Under the pieces are notes generated by a model. That model searched no databases. It was not told the DNA's origin and was given only the letters and a program-made list of their open reading frames with translations. This document shows, piece after piece, positions 1 to 10,096 of a stretch of DNA of 64,000 nt. This DNA comes from Egibacteraceae bacterium. GTDB lineage: Bacteria > Actinomycetota > Nitriliruptoria > Euzebyales > Egibacteraceae. Positions within the stretch are counted from its first letter, which is position 1; each line of letters begins with the position of its first letter. Made by a program: the position numbers and the translations under genes. The DNA lies in assembly GCA_030446745.1 (NCBI GenBank), contig JAUJMS010000009.1, forward strand, positions 38,429-102,428, written 5' to 3'.

Positions 1-46
1 AGCCGACTACCGCGTCCACTACGCTTGTGACGATCAGACGGAAGCC

Positions 47-690
47 TTGGTGGCTGCGGAATGGAGGCGGGGCGTGTGCCCAGTGAGGCGATCACGACTT
101 TGGCGCATCGTCGCACATACAGTGCGCCTCGTCGTGGCCGGGTTGCTCGCCGGCATCGTCGCGGGTGCTATCGCTGGGCTTGGATCGCGTGTCGTCATGT
201 ACGTGGTGCGATTGATGAACCCTTCCTACAACGGCGTCCCCACGCACGCTGGTGCCGAGGTCGGCCGTATAACCGCTGACGGCACGCTGTCACTCGCCAT
301 CGAGGGCGCCTTTTACGGTGTAGCCGGCGCGATTCTCTACCTCATCGTGCGCCGCTGGATGCCCTGGAACGGCTTCGCGAAAGGACTCGCCTACGGAACC
401 TTCTTGCTGATCATCGCCGGCCCAGTGGTACTCGACGGTCAAAACTACGAGTACTTCCGCTACGTGCCACCACGCGTAAGCGTCGCGCTGTTGCGCTGCT
501 CTACCTGCTCTACGGGCTCGTCATTGCGCCAATGACCGAACGGCTGGGCCGAGGCGCGAGCGGCCGACCGAGCAACACGGCCGTTGCATGGTCGGGCTAC
601 GTCTGCTCGCAAGCGTGCTCGTGTTGTCGCTCACCCGTGACTTCTTCCTGCTTCGCGACACCTTTGATGTCTTCGAATGAGGGGCTGAGA
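47..690 (+). pseudogene. Frameshifted integral membrane protein
   Basis: Hydrophobic N-terminal frame (VRLVVAGLLAGIVAGAIAGLGSRVVMYVVRLMNP...) continues in other frames: ~490 (LLYLLYGLVIAPMTERLGR) and ~590 (MVGLRLLASVLVLSLTRDFFLLRDTFDVFE*). Confidence 0.5.
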
Positions 691-723
691 ACTTTCCCGT
701 TGGCCCAAAGACGATGTTGTTCC

Positions 724-1165
724 ATGGATCACCGCCGCCTGCTCGTCGGTGTATCGGCTGTCCAGCTCGCCGCTGGCCTGGCCGGCATGGCGGTTGCGCT
801 GCGGCGCGGCCACGCCTATGACTTGCCCTGGCTGCGCGGGCGTCGAGACGCGATTGCACGCGACTCGATCATCATGGGAACCGCCCTGTCCGCCCCGGTG
901 ATGATGCTGGTCGGGCAAGGCGTCTCGACGGCCGTCGTTGCCAGGCGACCGAGTCGGAAATCCGCTCAGGGCCTCGGCGTCTTGGGGTGCTCATGGTGGT
1001 CGGGTACGTCGGCGAGCGACTCGTGCGGCAACGGCTCCGTCCATCCGGCTGGAACGCTGTCGAGACGCCGCTGGTCATCGTCGGGCTCGGACTGGCGGCC
1101 GGGATGGCCGCCACCGGTCTAATCGGTCGGGGTCGCCCTGCGACGGTCCCACCCGGTAAGGAGCC
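724..1165 (+). pseudogene. Frameshifted small membrane protein
   Basis: MDHRRLLVGVSAVQLAAGLAGMAVALRRGHAYDLPW...; hydrophobic sequence resumes in another frame near 970-985 (MVVGYVGERLVRQRL...VETPLVIVGLGLAAGMAATG). Confidence 0.4.
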
Positions 1166-1314
1166 GGTCGATCAGCGACCCCGAGGCGATCCTGCCGAAC
1201 ATCGGCGGCAAGGTCGAGCTGCGCACCTACAGCGACGTGCGGCTGGACTGCTACCGGTGGGGCACGCCGCCTGCTGACGTTCTAGGAACGCCCGCCCGCG
1301 CTAGAACGGGGGCG

Positions 1315-2814
1315 ATGCGCACCCATCCCCGGCCGGACCCAGACCCGGCGCGTTTTGAACCAGCAGCGGTCGCCGCGCTCGCGGCGGCCGCCGTGCTGTT
1401 CAGCGTCCTGCTCTACGTCGTGCGCGAGTTCGTCACCGACGACGCCTACATCTCGCTGCGCTACGCGCGGAACTTCGCCGACGGCTTCGGGCCCGTGTGG
1501 AACCCCGGGGGTGACGCGGTTGAGGGCTTCAGCAATCCGCTGTACGTCTTCGCCGAGGCGTTCGTGTACTGGCTGGGCGGCAACGGGCTGCTGTTCGCGC
1601 GGGCAGCCGGGGTGGCGTCGGGGCTCGGGCTGATCGTGACGGTGTGGTGGGCGGGGCGGGCAGTCCTCGGCCGCTTCGCCGCCAGTGCCGCCGCGTTGCT
1701 CGTCGCCGCGTCGCCCGGGCTTGCCTACTGGACCGTCGGCGGGCTCGAGACCCTGCCGATGGCGCTGGTGATCACCGCGTCGGCATTGATCCTCGCCCGC
1801 CCGGGTGGCGGGTCCGCCGTGTGGGTGGGTGTGCTGCTCGCGCTGCTGCCGTGGATCCGGCCGGAGGGCCTCGCGATCGCCGGGGCGCTGGCGTTCTTCT
1901 CCGAGATCGGCGGGCTGCTCGACGCCGCGCGCCGCCGGCGGACGCTGGGTCGTCTGGTCTGGCTTGCCGGACTCCCGCTGCTGTCACAACTGCTGCTGCA
2001 GGCGCTGCGGTGGGCGCTCTACCGGCACATGCTGCCCAACTCGGTGATCTACAAGAGCGGCACGGGCGAGTTCGCCGAGGTGACGATCAAGTTCCTGCTC
2101 GAGACCGCGCCACTGTGGCCGCTGGCGGTGCTCGGCTTCCTGGTGGTGCCGCCGCGCGCGCGGCTGCTGGCGGCGCCTGCAGCGGTCTACCTCGTGGCGT
2201 CACTGACGTTCCTGGACAGCGTGAACCTGTTCAGCCGGCTGCTGCTGCCGATCTTCCCCCCGGTCGCGCTGCTAGCCGGGGCGGGCGCGGCATCACTGCT
2301 CGCGCTGGGTGACGGCAGGGCGGCGTGGCTGCGGCCGGCGGCGACGACGCTCGCCGTCGCGGGCCTCATGGTGGTGGTGATGCCCGGCAACGTCGGCTTC
2401 ACCAACCGCCAGACCCACGAGTACATGTCCTGCAAGCACGTCGCGCGCCAGCAGGGCGGCGAGTGGCTGGCACAGCGCCTGCAGCCCGGTGACGTCTACG
2501 TCATCGGCGACGCCGGCGTTCTGCCGTTCTACGCCGGCGGCTTCGCCCACGACCTGTTCGGCCTGAACGACCCGCGGCTGCAGGAGCTGGGACCGACGCC
2601 GGCGGCGGAGCGCGCGAACCGGGCCCTGGAGATGCAACCGCGGTTCATCGTGCTGTCCAGCAAGAACCCTGACACGGTGAACCCGCACTACACCGTCGAC
2701 CGGCTGGTGCGTCGCGACGATCGGTTCGACGCCTACGAGCGGGTCATGGTCGCAGGACCCGACGATGCCGCCTGCGACTACTACCTGCACATTTTCGAGT
2801 CCCAGACGCCGTAG
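1315..2814 (+). CDS. Multi-spanning GT-C type (arabinofuranosyl)transferase-like membrane protein
   Basis: DDAYISLRYARNFADGFGPVWNPGGDAVEGFSNPLYVF motif and multiple TM segments, AftB-like; ATG at 1315 preferred over upstream start at 1237. Confidence 0.75.
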   Translation: MRTHPRPDPDPARFEPAAVAALAAAAVLFSVLLYVVREFVTDDAYISLRYARNFADGFGPVWNPGGDAVEGFSNPLYVFAEAFVYWLGGNGLLFARAAGVASGLGLIVTVWWAGRAVLGRFAASAAALLVAASPGLAYWTVGGLETLPMALVITASALILARPGGGSAVWVGVLLALLPWIRPEGLAIAGALAFFSEIGGLLDAARRRRTLGRLVWLAGLPLLSQLLLQALRWALYRHMLPNSVIYKSGTGEFAEVTIKFLLETAPLWPLAVLGFLVVPPRARLLAAPAAVYLVASLTFLDSVNLFSRLLLPIFPPVALLAGAGAASLLALGDGRAAWLRPAATTLAVAGLMVVVMPGNVGFTNRQTHEYMSCKHVARQQGGEWLAQRLQPGDVYVIGDAGVLPFYAGGFAHDLFGLNDPRLQELGPTPAAERANRALEMQPRFIVLSSKNPDTVNPHYTVDRLVRRDDRFDAYERVMVAGPDDAACDYYLHIFESQTP

Positions 2815-2861
2815 CTGCTCGGTCACAATGTCCACAACGATCCACCAAGGAGCTCCTCGTC

Positions 2862-3926
2862 GTGAAGGCCCTGGTTCTGTCCGGCGGCGCCGGCACCCGT
2901 CTTCGCCCCATCACCCACACCAGCGCGAAGCAGCTCGTCCCCGTGGCGAACAAGCCGATCCTGGAGTTCGGCCTCGAGGCGATCCGCGACGCCGGCGTGA
3001 CCGACGTGGGGATCATCGTGGGCGAGACCCAGGACGAGATCCGCGCGCACGTCGGCGACGGCAGCCAGTTTGACATCGACGTCACCTACATCCACCAGCC
3101 CGAGCCGCTGGGACTGGCCCACGCCGTGCTCACCGCCGCCGACTACCTGGCCGACGACGACTTCGTCATGTACCTGGGCGACAACCTCATCGCCGGCGGC
3201 ATCACGGACTTCGTCGAGCAGTTCCGACGCGAGCCGTCGGCGGCGCAGATCCTGCTGGCCCGCGTGCGCGATCCGGAGCGCTTCGGCGTCGCCGAGCTCG
3301 ACGACGCCGGGCATGTCGTGCGGCTGGTGGAGAAGCCCAAGGAGCCGGTGTCGGACCTCGCGCTGGTGGGCGTCTACCTGTTCTCGTCGCGCATCCTCGA
3401 CGCGTCGCGCTCCATCGAGCCGAGCGGCCGCGGTGAGCTGGAGATCACCGACGCGATCCAGTGGCTGATCGACGCCGGCGACCCGGTGCAGTCGACGATC
3501 GTCACCGGCTGGTGGAAGGACACCGGCAAGTTGTACGACATGCTCGAGGCGAACCGGATCGTGCTCGACTCGCTCGAGCCGCGGGTGTCGGGGTCATTGG
3601 ACGCCGACAGCGAGGTCCAGGGTCGCGTGGTCGTCGAGGAAGGTGCGGAGCTGATCAACAGCCATGTCCGCGGCCCCGCGATCATTGGGAAGAACACCCG
3701 GCTGGAGAACACCTTCGTCGGGCCGTACACGTCGATCTACCACTCGTGCGAGATCTCCGACACCGAGATCGAGCACTCCATCGTGCTGGAGGAGACCGTC
3801 ATCCGTGACATCAGCCGCATCGAGGACTCCCTGATCGGGAAGCAGGTGACGGTGGGCAGGGAGCCGCGCAAACCCCGCGCGTACCGGCTGATGCTCGGCG
3901 ACCACTCGCGGATCGGCCTCGCGTGA
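2862..3926 (+). CDS. rfbA: Glucose-1-phosphate thymidylyltransferase (long form)
   Basis: MKALVLSGGAGTRLRPITHTSAKQLVPVANKPI nucleotidyltransferase signature; C-terminal hexapeptide repeats; first gene of rfb cluster. Confidence 0.93.
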   Translation: MKALVLSGGAGTRLRPITHTSAKQLVPVANKPILEFGLEAIRDAGVTDVGIIVGETQDEIRAHVGDGSQFDIDVTYIHQPEPLGLAHAVLTAADYLADDDFVMYLGDNLIAGGITDFVEQFRREPSAAQILLARVRDPERFGVAELDDAGHVVRLVEKPKEPVSDLALVGVYLFSSRILDASRSIEPSGRGELEITDAIQWLIDAGDPVQSTIVTGWWKDTGKLYDMLEANRIVLDSLEPRVSGSLDADSEVQGRVVVEEGAELINSHVRGPAIIGKNTRLENTFVGPYTSIYHSCEISDTEIEHSIVLEETVIRDISRIEDSLIGKQVTVGREPRKPRAYRLMLGDHSRIGLA

Positions 3927-4921
3927 TGCGCGTCTTCGTCACCGGCGGGTGCGGGTTCATCGGCACCAACTTCATCCGGCAGGTGCTTGCCGACAACGAC
4001 GACGTCACGGTCACGAACTTCGACCTGCTGGCCTACGCCGGCAACCCCGCGAACCTCGCCGATTTCCACGACGACCCGCGGTACGCGTTCGTCCAGGGCG
4101 ACATCGACGACGCTGCGCTGCTCGCCGACGTCCTGCCGGGTCACGACGCGGTGGTGAACTTCGCCGCCGAGAGCCACGTCGACCGCTCGATCACCGGCAG
4201 CCGCCCGTTCCTGCTGACGAACTTCGTCGGCGCGAACACGCTGTTCGAGGCCGCGATGCGGTCGCAGATCCCGCGCTTTCTGCACATCTCCACCGACGAG
4301 ACGTACGGGTCGATCCGCGAACCCGGCAGCTTCCGCGAAGGCGACAAGCTCGAGCCGAACTCGCCGTACTCGGCGTCCAAGGCCAGTGCTGACCTGCTCG
4401 CGCGCGCCTACGCCGAGACCTACGGCTACCCGATCACCATCACGCGGACGACGAACAACTTCGGGCCGTACCACTTCCCCGAGAAGGTCATCCCGCTGTT
4501 CATCACCAACCTGATGGACGGCGAGCCGGTCCCGCTGTACGGCACGGGCGAGAACGTCCGCGACTGGACGTACGTCATCGACAACGCCGCCGCCCAGTGG
4601 CTGGTGCTGACCGAGGGCGAGCAGGGCTCCATCTACAACGTCGGCGCCGGCAACGAGATGACCAACCGCGACCTGACGATGCGCATCCTGGAGCACTTCG
4701 GCTTCGGCGAGGAGATGATCCGACACGTCGCCGACCGCCCCGGGCATGACCTGCGCTACTCCGTGGACGCCTCCCGCGTCCGCGACCTGGGCTGGAAGCC
4801 GTCGGTGACGTTCGACGAGGCGCTGGAGCGGACCATCTCCTGGTACCGGGGGAACGAGGCGTGGTGGCGCCCGCTGAAGCAGCGGGGGGCGACGCAGCGC
4901 CAGGGACTGCCGGTGAAGTGA
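3926..4921 (+). CDS. rfbB: dTDP-glucose 4,6-dehydratase
   Basis: MRVFVTGGCGFIGTNFIRQ Rossmann motif; STDETYGS and YSASKASAD SDR motifs; overlaps rfbA stop. Confidence 0.95.
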   Translation: MRVFVTGGCGFIGTNFIRQVLADNDDVTVTNFDLLAYAGNPANLADFHDDPRYAFVQGDIDDAALLADVLPGHDAVVNFAAESHVDRSITGSRPFLLTNFVGANTLFEAAMRSQIPRFLHISTDETYGSIREPGSFREGDKLEPNSPYSASKASADLLARAYAETYGYPITITRTTNNFGPYHFPEKVIPLFITNLMDGEPVPLYGTGENVRDWTYVIDNAAAQWLVLTEGEQGSIYNVGAGNEMTNRDLTMRILEHFGFGEEMIRHVADRPGHDLRYSVDASRVRDLGWKPSVTFDEALERTISWYRGNEAWWRPLKQRGATQRQGLPVK

Positions 4922-5772
4922 AGGTCGTCGTCACCGGAGCCGGCGGGCAGCTGGGCCGCGAGGTGTCGGCGGTGTTCAGCGTCGGCGAGGTTGAGCTCGT
5001 CCCGCTGACATCGGCCGACCTGGACATCACCGACGCGCGGACGGTGATGGCGCGCCTGCAAGCCGAGCAGCCGGCGCTGGTCATCAACGCGGCCGCCTAC
5101 ACGGCGGTCGACGCGTGCGAGGACGACCCCGCCCCGGCGTGGGGGGTGAACGCGGCCGGAGCGTGGCACCTCGCGCTGGCGTGCCGGGAGCTCGGCACGA
5201 CGCTGGTGCACATGTCCACCGATTACGTGTTCGACGGGACGCTGTCGCGCCCGTACACCGAGTTCGACGCGACCGCGCCGGCGTCCGTGTACGGACGCAC
5301 GAAGGACGCGGGGGAGCAGCTCGTCCGCGACACGCTGGACCGCCACTACATCGTGCGCACGTCCTGGCTGCACGGGCGCCACGGCGGCAACTTCCTCTCC
5401 ACGATGCTGCGCCTCGGGCGGGAGCGTGATCAGGTGTCCGTGGTCAACGACCAGCGTGGCTGCCCGACGTTCGCCGACGACCTGGCGCAGTCGATCGCGG
5501 AGCTGGTCGGCACCGGCGCCTACGGCACGTACCACCGCACCGGCAGCGGCTCGTGCACCTGGTTCGAGTTCGCCCGCGCCGCATTCGACCGCGCCGACAT
5601 CGCCGTGCAGGTCCTCCCGATCACCACCGAGCAGTTCGGCGCCCCCGCCCCGCGCCCCGCCAACAGCGTGCTGGAGAACACCAAGGCGAACCTGCTCGGG
5701 CTGGACTCTTTGCGCCCGTGGGAGGAGGGCCTCGACCGGTTCCTCGCTCAGCTGGAGGACCAGCGCGGGTGA
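4918..5772 (+). CDS. rfbD: dTDP-4-dehydrorhamnose reductase
   Basis: VKVVVTGAGGQLGREV; STDYVFDG; YGRTKDAGE; GTG start overlapping rfbB stop. Confidence 0.93.
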   Translation: MKVVVTGAGGQLGREVSAVFSVGEVELVPLTSADLDITDARTVMARLQAEQPALVINAAAYTAVDACEDDPAPAWGVNAAGAWHLALACRELGTTLVHMSTDYVFDGTLSRPYTEFDATAPASVYGRTKDAGEQLVRDTLDRHYIVRTSWLHGRHGGNFLSTMLRLGRERDQVSVVNDQRGCPTFADDLAQSIAELVGTGAYGTYHRTGSGSCTWFEFARAAFDRADIAVQVLPITTEQFGAPAPRPANSVLENTKANLLGLDSLRPWEEGLDRFLAQLEDQRG

Positions 5773-6311
5773 TGCGGGAACATCTGGCGCAGCGTCGGGT
5801 TGGCCTGGTCCGCGGCTGACAGCGTCGGGTCCGACACCGGCCACTGGACCGCGAGGTCGGGGTCGTCCCAGGCCACCGAGCGCTTCGTGACGTCCGGACG
5901 CCAGTAGTCGCCGACGTCGTAGAGGTAGTCCGCGACACCGTCTCCCTCGGCCATGAACGAGTTGGCCAGCCCCTCCGTGATGAACAGGCGAATGCGCTCG
6001 CCGGGCGGGTCGCCCAGGTGGAACGACAGCGTCTGCGCAAACGTGCGGGAGTCGGGGCGGATGTCGGCGATCACCGCGAGAACCCGCCCGTTGGCGGCGT
6101 ACACCAGCTTGTCCCACGGCTCGGCGTGAAAGCCGCGAAGCACGCCGGGACCTGACCGCGAGTGGTTGCCCTGGACGAAGTTGATCTGGCGCCCCAGCGC
6201 CTCCTCGATCTCGTGGCGCTGGTAGGTCTGGCGGAAGAAGCCGCGGTCGTCGCCGTGGGTGTCCCAGCGCACGACGAGCAGCCCTTCGATGGCGGTGGTC
6301 TCGACAGGCAT
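5748..6311 (-). CDS. rfbC: dTDP-4-dehydrorhamnose 3,5-epimerase
   Basis: MPVETTAIEGLLVVRWDTHGDDRGFFRQTYQ...GVLRGFHAEPWDKLVYAANGRVLAVIADIR; convergent with rfbD (25-bp 3' overlap). Confidence 0.9.
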   Translation of the reverse strand: MPVETTAIEGLLVVRWDTHGDDRGFFRQTYQRHEIEEALGRQINFVQGNHSRSGPGVLRGFHAEPWDKLVYAANGRVLAVIADIRPDSRTFAQTLSFHLGDPPGERIRLFITEGLANSFMAEGDGVADYLYDVGDYWRPDVTKRSVAWDDPDLAVQWPVSDPTLSAADQANPTLRQMFPHHPRWSSS

Positions 6312-6359
6312 GGCGGGCACCCTATCGGGGCGCCGCAGCACCTGCGTTATCGTGACGCC

Positions 6360-7943
6360 GTGATCAAAGTCAGCGTCGTCGTGCCCGTGTACAACCCGGG
6401 CAACTACATCGACGACTGCATCCGCTCGCTGCTGGATCAGTCCCTGCCCACCGACGAGTACGAGGTCTTCTTCGTCGACGACGGGTCGACGGACGACACG
6501 CCGGCACGGCTCGACAAGCTGGCCGCCGAGCACGACCACGTCAACGTCATCCACATGCCCAACTCCGGGTGGCCGGGGCGCCCGCGCAACGTCGGGATGG
6601 ACGCGGCATCAGGGGAGTACGTCTACTTCGTCGACAACGACGACTACCTGGGCCACGAGGCGCTGGAGCGGCTCTACGCCATGGCCGTCGCCGACGACGC
6701 CGACGTCGTCGTCGGCAAGGTGGTGAGCAACGGCAAGCAGGTTCCGCGTGTGCTGTTCCACATCAACCGCCACGCGGAGAGTCTGGAGCGCTCGCCGTTC
6801 CTGCTGGCCCTGCTCAGTCCCCACAAGCTGTTCCGCCGCTCGTTCCTCGCCGAGCACGACATCCGCTTCCCGGAGGGGCGCCGGCGGCTGGAGGACCACG
6901 TGTTCGTCGTGCACGCGTTCCTGCACACCGAGCGGATCTCCGTGCTGTCGGACTACCCCTGTTACTACTGGATAGTCCGCGACGACAAGACCAACGCGTC
7001 GATCGGCCGGTTCGATCCCGCGGCCTACTACGGCAACGTCCGCGAGGTCCTCGACCTCGTCGAGCGGCACACGGAGCCCGGTGAGTCCCGGCAGCAGCTG
7101 CTGGCGCACTGGTACCGCGGCAAGATCCTCAAGCGCGTCCGCGCGGGCAACTTCCTGCGCCACGACCCCGAGTACCGCCACGAGCTGTACACCGAGATCC
7201 GCAAGATCGCCGTCGAGCGCTACGGCGACTGGGTCGACGACCACCTCGGTTTCGCGCAGCGCATGCGCTCGTATCTGTTGCGCCACAGGGACGAGACCGC
7301 CGTCATCGCGATGGCAGCGTTCGAGCGTCAGCTGCGGCCGGTGGCGACGGGTGCGCTGGTTGAGGACGGCGACAACATCGCGGTGCGCGTCGAGGCGAGG
7401 ATGAGCGCCGACGACACACCGCTGCGGTTCGTACGTCACGGCGAGCGGATCCTGTGGGCGCCGCCGCCCGACCTCGCCAGTTGCCTGCCCGACGACGTGC
7501 GCGATGCCACCGCCGACAACGCCGAGCCGGCGATTCAGGTCCTGCTCCGGTCGCGCAAGGACGGAGCGACGTTCCTGGTCGCGAGCACCACGCAGACGCG
7601 ACTGGACCCCACTGACGATGCGCAGGGGGGACTGACGATGATCGCCTTCACGCAGGTGGCGATTGATCCCGCGAACGCTGCCGCGGGAGCTGCCCTGCGG
7701 CCGGGGGCGTGGGCGGTGACCGCCGTGGTGAACTTCGCCGGCTTCTACGACGAACTGGTCGTCAAGGACGCCGACGGCAGGCGGCTGCGGTTCCGGGTGC
7801 GCCAGGACGCCACCGCGAAGATCTTGCGGCCGGGCAGCGGAATCAACGGTCCGGACCGGCACGAAGAACGCCTTGCGGGGGGCGGCGAGAGCCCCTCGGA
7901 CGCTGATCGGAGCCCCGGCGACGGCGCCGCGAGGCTGACCTAG
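6360..7943 (+). CDS. Glycosyltransferase family 2 protein
   Basis: VIKVSVVVPVYNPGNYIDDCIRSLLDQSL...EVFFVDDGSTDDT; GTG start. Confidence 0.88.
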   Translation: MIKVSVVVPVYNPGNYIDDCIRSLLDQSLPTDEYEVFFVDDGSTDDTPARLDKLAAEHDHVNVIHMPNSGWPGRPRNVGMDAASGEYVYFVDNDDYLGHEALERLYAMAVADDADVVVGKVVSNGKQVPRVLFHINRHAESLERSPFLLALLSPHKLFRRSFLAEHDIRFPEGRRRLEDHVFVVHAFLHTERISVLSDYPCYYWIVRDDKTNASIGRFDPAAYYGNVREVLDLVERHTEPGESRQQLLAHWYRGKILKRVRAGNFLRHDPEYRHELYTEIRKIAVERYGDWVDDHLGFAQRMRSYLLRHRDETAVIAMAAFERQLRPVATGALVEDGDNIAVRVEARMSADDTPLRFVRHGERILWAPPPDLASCLPDDVRDATADNAEPAIQVLLRSRKDGATFLVASTTQTRLDPTDDAQGGLTMIAFTQVAIDPANAAAGAALRPGAWAVTAVVNFAGFYDELVVKDADGRRLRFRVRQDATAKILRPGSGINGPDRHEERLAGGGESPSDADRSPGDGAARLT

Positions 7944-7953
7944 ACTCGGCGAC

Positions 7954-8889
7954 ATGAATTGGAAGCAGGCGGTCAACGGCGTGCTCGTGCGCGCCACGGG
8001 ATATCAGCTCCAGAAGGCCGGCGCACCGACCGGCAAGGGCGCCGCGCCCGCCAACGGCGCCACCAAGGCCGGCTCCCCCGGCCCCAAGACGCAGCGCCCC
8101 CCACGCCGCCGCCCGTCGGGCGAGCGCCTCGTCACCGCGCCGGCGTTCATCCTGTCGACGGTCCGCTCCGGATCCACACTGCTGCGCGTCATCCTCGACA
8201 GCCACTCGCAGATCCACTCGCCGCACGAGCTGCACCTGCGCGACATCACCGTCAGCGTCAAGGAAGGCCACCCCGCCAAGGCGCTCGACGCGATCGGTCT
8301 GGACGACCGGCACCTGGAGTACCTGCTGTGGGACCGTGTGCTGCATCGCGCGCTCGACGCCAGCGGCAAGCAGCACCTGGTGAACAAGACCCCCAGCGAC
8401 GTCTACATCACCGACCGCATCCGCGAGTGCTGGCCCGACGCGCGCTTCATCTTCCTGCTGCGCCACCCGGCTGCCATCGCGGCCTCCCGCGACGACGCGC
8501 GCAAGGGCCAGGACAGCGCGGAGGGCAACATCCGCACCGTCCTGCGCTACGCCGAGGCGCTGGAGCACGCGCGCCACACCTACGACGGCCTGGTCGTGCG
8601 CTACGAGGACCTGACCACCGACCCCGAGGCGGTGACGCAGGAGGTGTGCCGGTTCCTGGAGGTGCCGTGGGAGCGGGACATGCTCGACTACGGCGACCAC
8701 GACCACGGCACGTTCCGCCCTGGGCTGGGCGACTGGAAGGACAAGATCAAGTCCGGGCAGATCCAGCCGCCGGCGCCGCTGCCCAAACCCGAGCAGATCC
8801 CGCCCCAGCTGCACGACCTGAGCCGCGCGTGGGGTTACCTTCCGGCCGAGGGCGAGCACGCCGCACCGGCCTCGGTCGAGGCCACCTGA
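7954..8889 (+). CDS. Sulfotransferase family protein
   Basis: FILSTVRSGSTLLRVILDSHSQIHSPHELHLR (5'-PSB loop) and RFIFLLRHPAAIAASRDD (3'-PB). Confidence 0.85.
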   Translation: MNWKQAVNGVLVRATGYQLQKAGAPTGKGAAPANGATKAGSPGPKTQRPPRRRPSGERLVTAPAFILSTVRSGSTLLRVILDSHSQIHSPHELHLRDITVSVKEGHPAKALDAIGLDDRHLEYLLWDRVLHRALDASGKQHLVNKTPSDVYITDRIRECWPDARFIFLLRHPAAIAASRDDARKGQDSAEGNIRTVLRYAEALEHARHTYDGLVVRYEDLTTDPEAVTQEVCRFLEVPWERDMLDYGDHDHGTFRPGLGDWKDKIKSGQIQPPAPLPKPEQIPPQLHDLSRAWGYLPAEGEHAAPASVEAT

Positions 8890-9292
8890 GCCACGCTCGC
8901 CCCACGCAACCCATGAAGACCGCCGAGCCGACCGCGCCCGACGCTGCCCGGGAGCTTCCCCGAGCGGCTGACCGTCGCGCTGGGACGAGGTCGTCTACCT
9001 GGTGCAGACCCAGCCCGGCGAGATCGCCATGGACTGGGGTCCGCAGCGCGCCCGCGGCATCGTCGTGCTCCTCGCACCCGTGGCGCTGCTCGGCGCGTCC
9101 ACCGAGGTCGTGCCTTGGTAGGTGCCCGCTCAGCCGCGCCCCGATCGCCGAGGAGATCGCGCCGTTGCGCATCGGGCCGCGACTGCCCGACGACAGCACC
9201 CTGCGCTACCGCCAGCGGCGCTTGGAGTTGGGGGAGGAGGCGTAGTGGCCGCTAGCCTTCGCGCTTCCGCCTCTGACAGGACGATCACCCGA

Positions 9293-10096
9293 ATGACCGC
9301 ACGTCTCGCTGCTGTCTGGAGCCGCCGAGAGATTCTGGGGCAGCTCGTCGGCCGGGACATCAGGGTCAAGTACAGCAGCTCCGTGCTCGGCTACTTGTGG
9401 TCCCTGCTCGAACCGCTGATGCTCACCGCGGTCTACTACCTGGTGTTCACGTTCTTGCTGTCGCGGGCACGGTTCGGCATCGAGGACTACGCGCTGTTTC
9501 TCATCCTGGGCGTGCTGCCGTGGCTGTGGGTGAGCTCCACGGTCGGTGCGTCGATGCGCGCGCTGAAGAACCAGGCACGGCTGATCAGCAAGGTGCGGAT
9601 CCCACGCGAGATCTTCCCGCTCGGCGTGGTCGGGGCGAAGACCTTCGATTTCATCATGAGCGCGCTGGTCATCGCGTTCGTCGCCGCCATCGCGCAGGCG
9701 CCACCGAACCCCAACCTGCTCTACGTCCCCGTGGCGTTCTTGCTCGAGATCATGCTGCTGACCGGTCTCGCGTTCTTCCTGTCCGCGGTCAACGTTCTGC
9801 TGCGCGACGTCGAGCGGCTGACGCGGATCATCCTGCGGGTCGGGTTCTACATGTCCGCCGTCGTCTTCCCGGTGTCGCGCATCACCCAGTCCGACCGGCT
9901 GCCGGAATGGGGCAAGCTGCTGTACCAGTCCAACCCGCTGATCGGGATTTTCTCGCTGTACCGCTCGGCGTTCTATCCCAGCGAGTTCCCGTCGACGACG
10001 GCACTGACGGCGTCGGTGGTGGGAGCGGTCGGCATGCTGATCATCGGATACTGGACGTTCATCAAGCTGGAACCGGCGGTGTTGAAGGAGCTATGA
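9293..10096 (+). CDS. ABC-2 type polysaccharide/teichoic-acid-like export permease
   Basis: MTARLAAVWSRREILGQLVGRDIRVKYSSSVLGYLWSLLEPLMLTAVYYLVFTFLLS, TagG/Wzm-like; followed by ATPase gene. Confidence 0.88.
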   Translation: MTARLAAVWSRREILGQLVGRDIRVKYSSSVLGYLWSLLEPLMLTAVYYLVFTFLLSRARFGIEDYALFLILGVLPWLWVSSTVGASMRALKNQARLISKVRIPREIFPLGVVGAKTFDFIMSALVIAFVAAIAQAPPNPNLLYVPVAFLLEIMLLTGLAFFLSAVNVLLRDVERLTRIILRVGFYMSAVVFPVSRITQSDRLPEWGKLLYQSNPLIGIFSLYRSAFYPSEFPSTTALTASVVGAVGMLIIGYWTFIKLEPAVLKEL

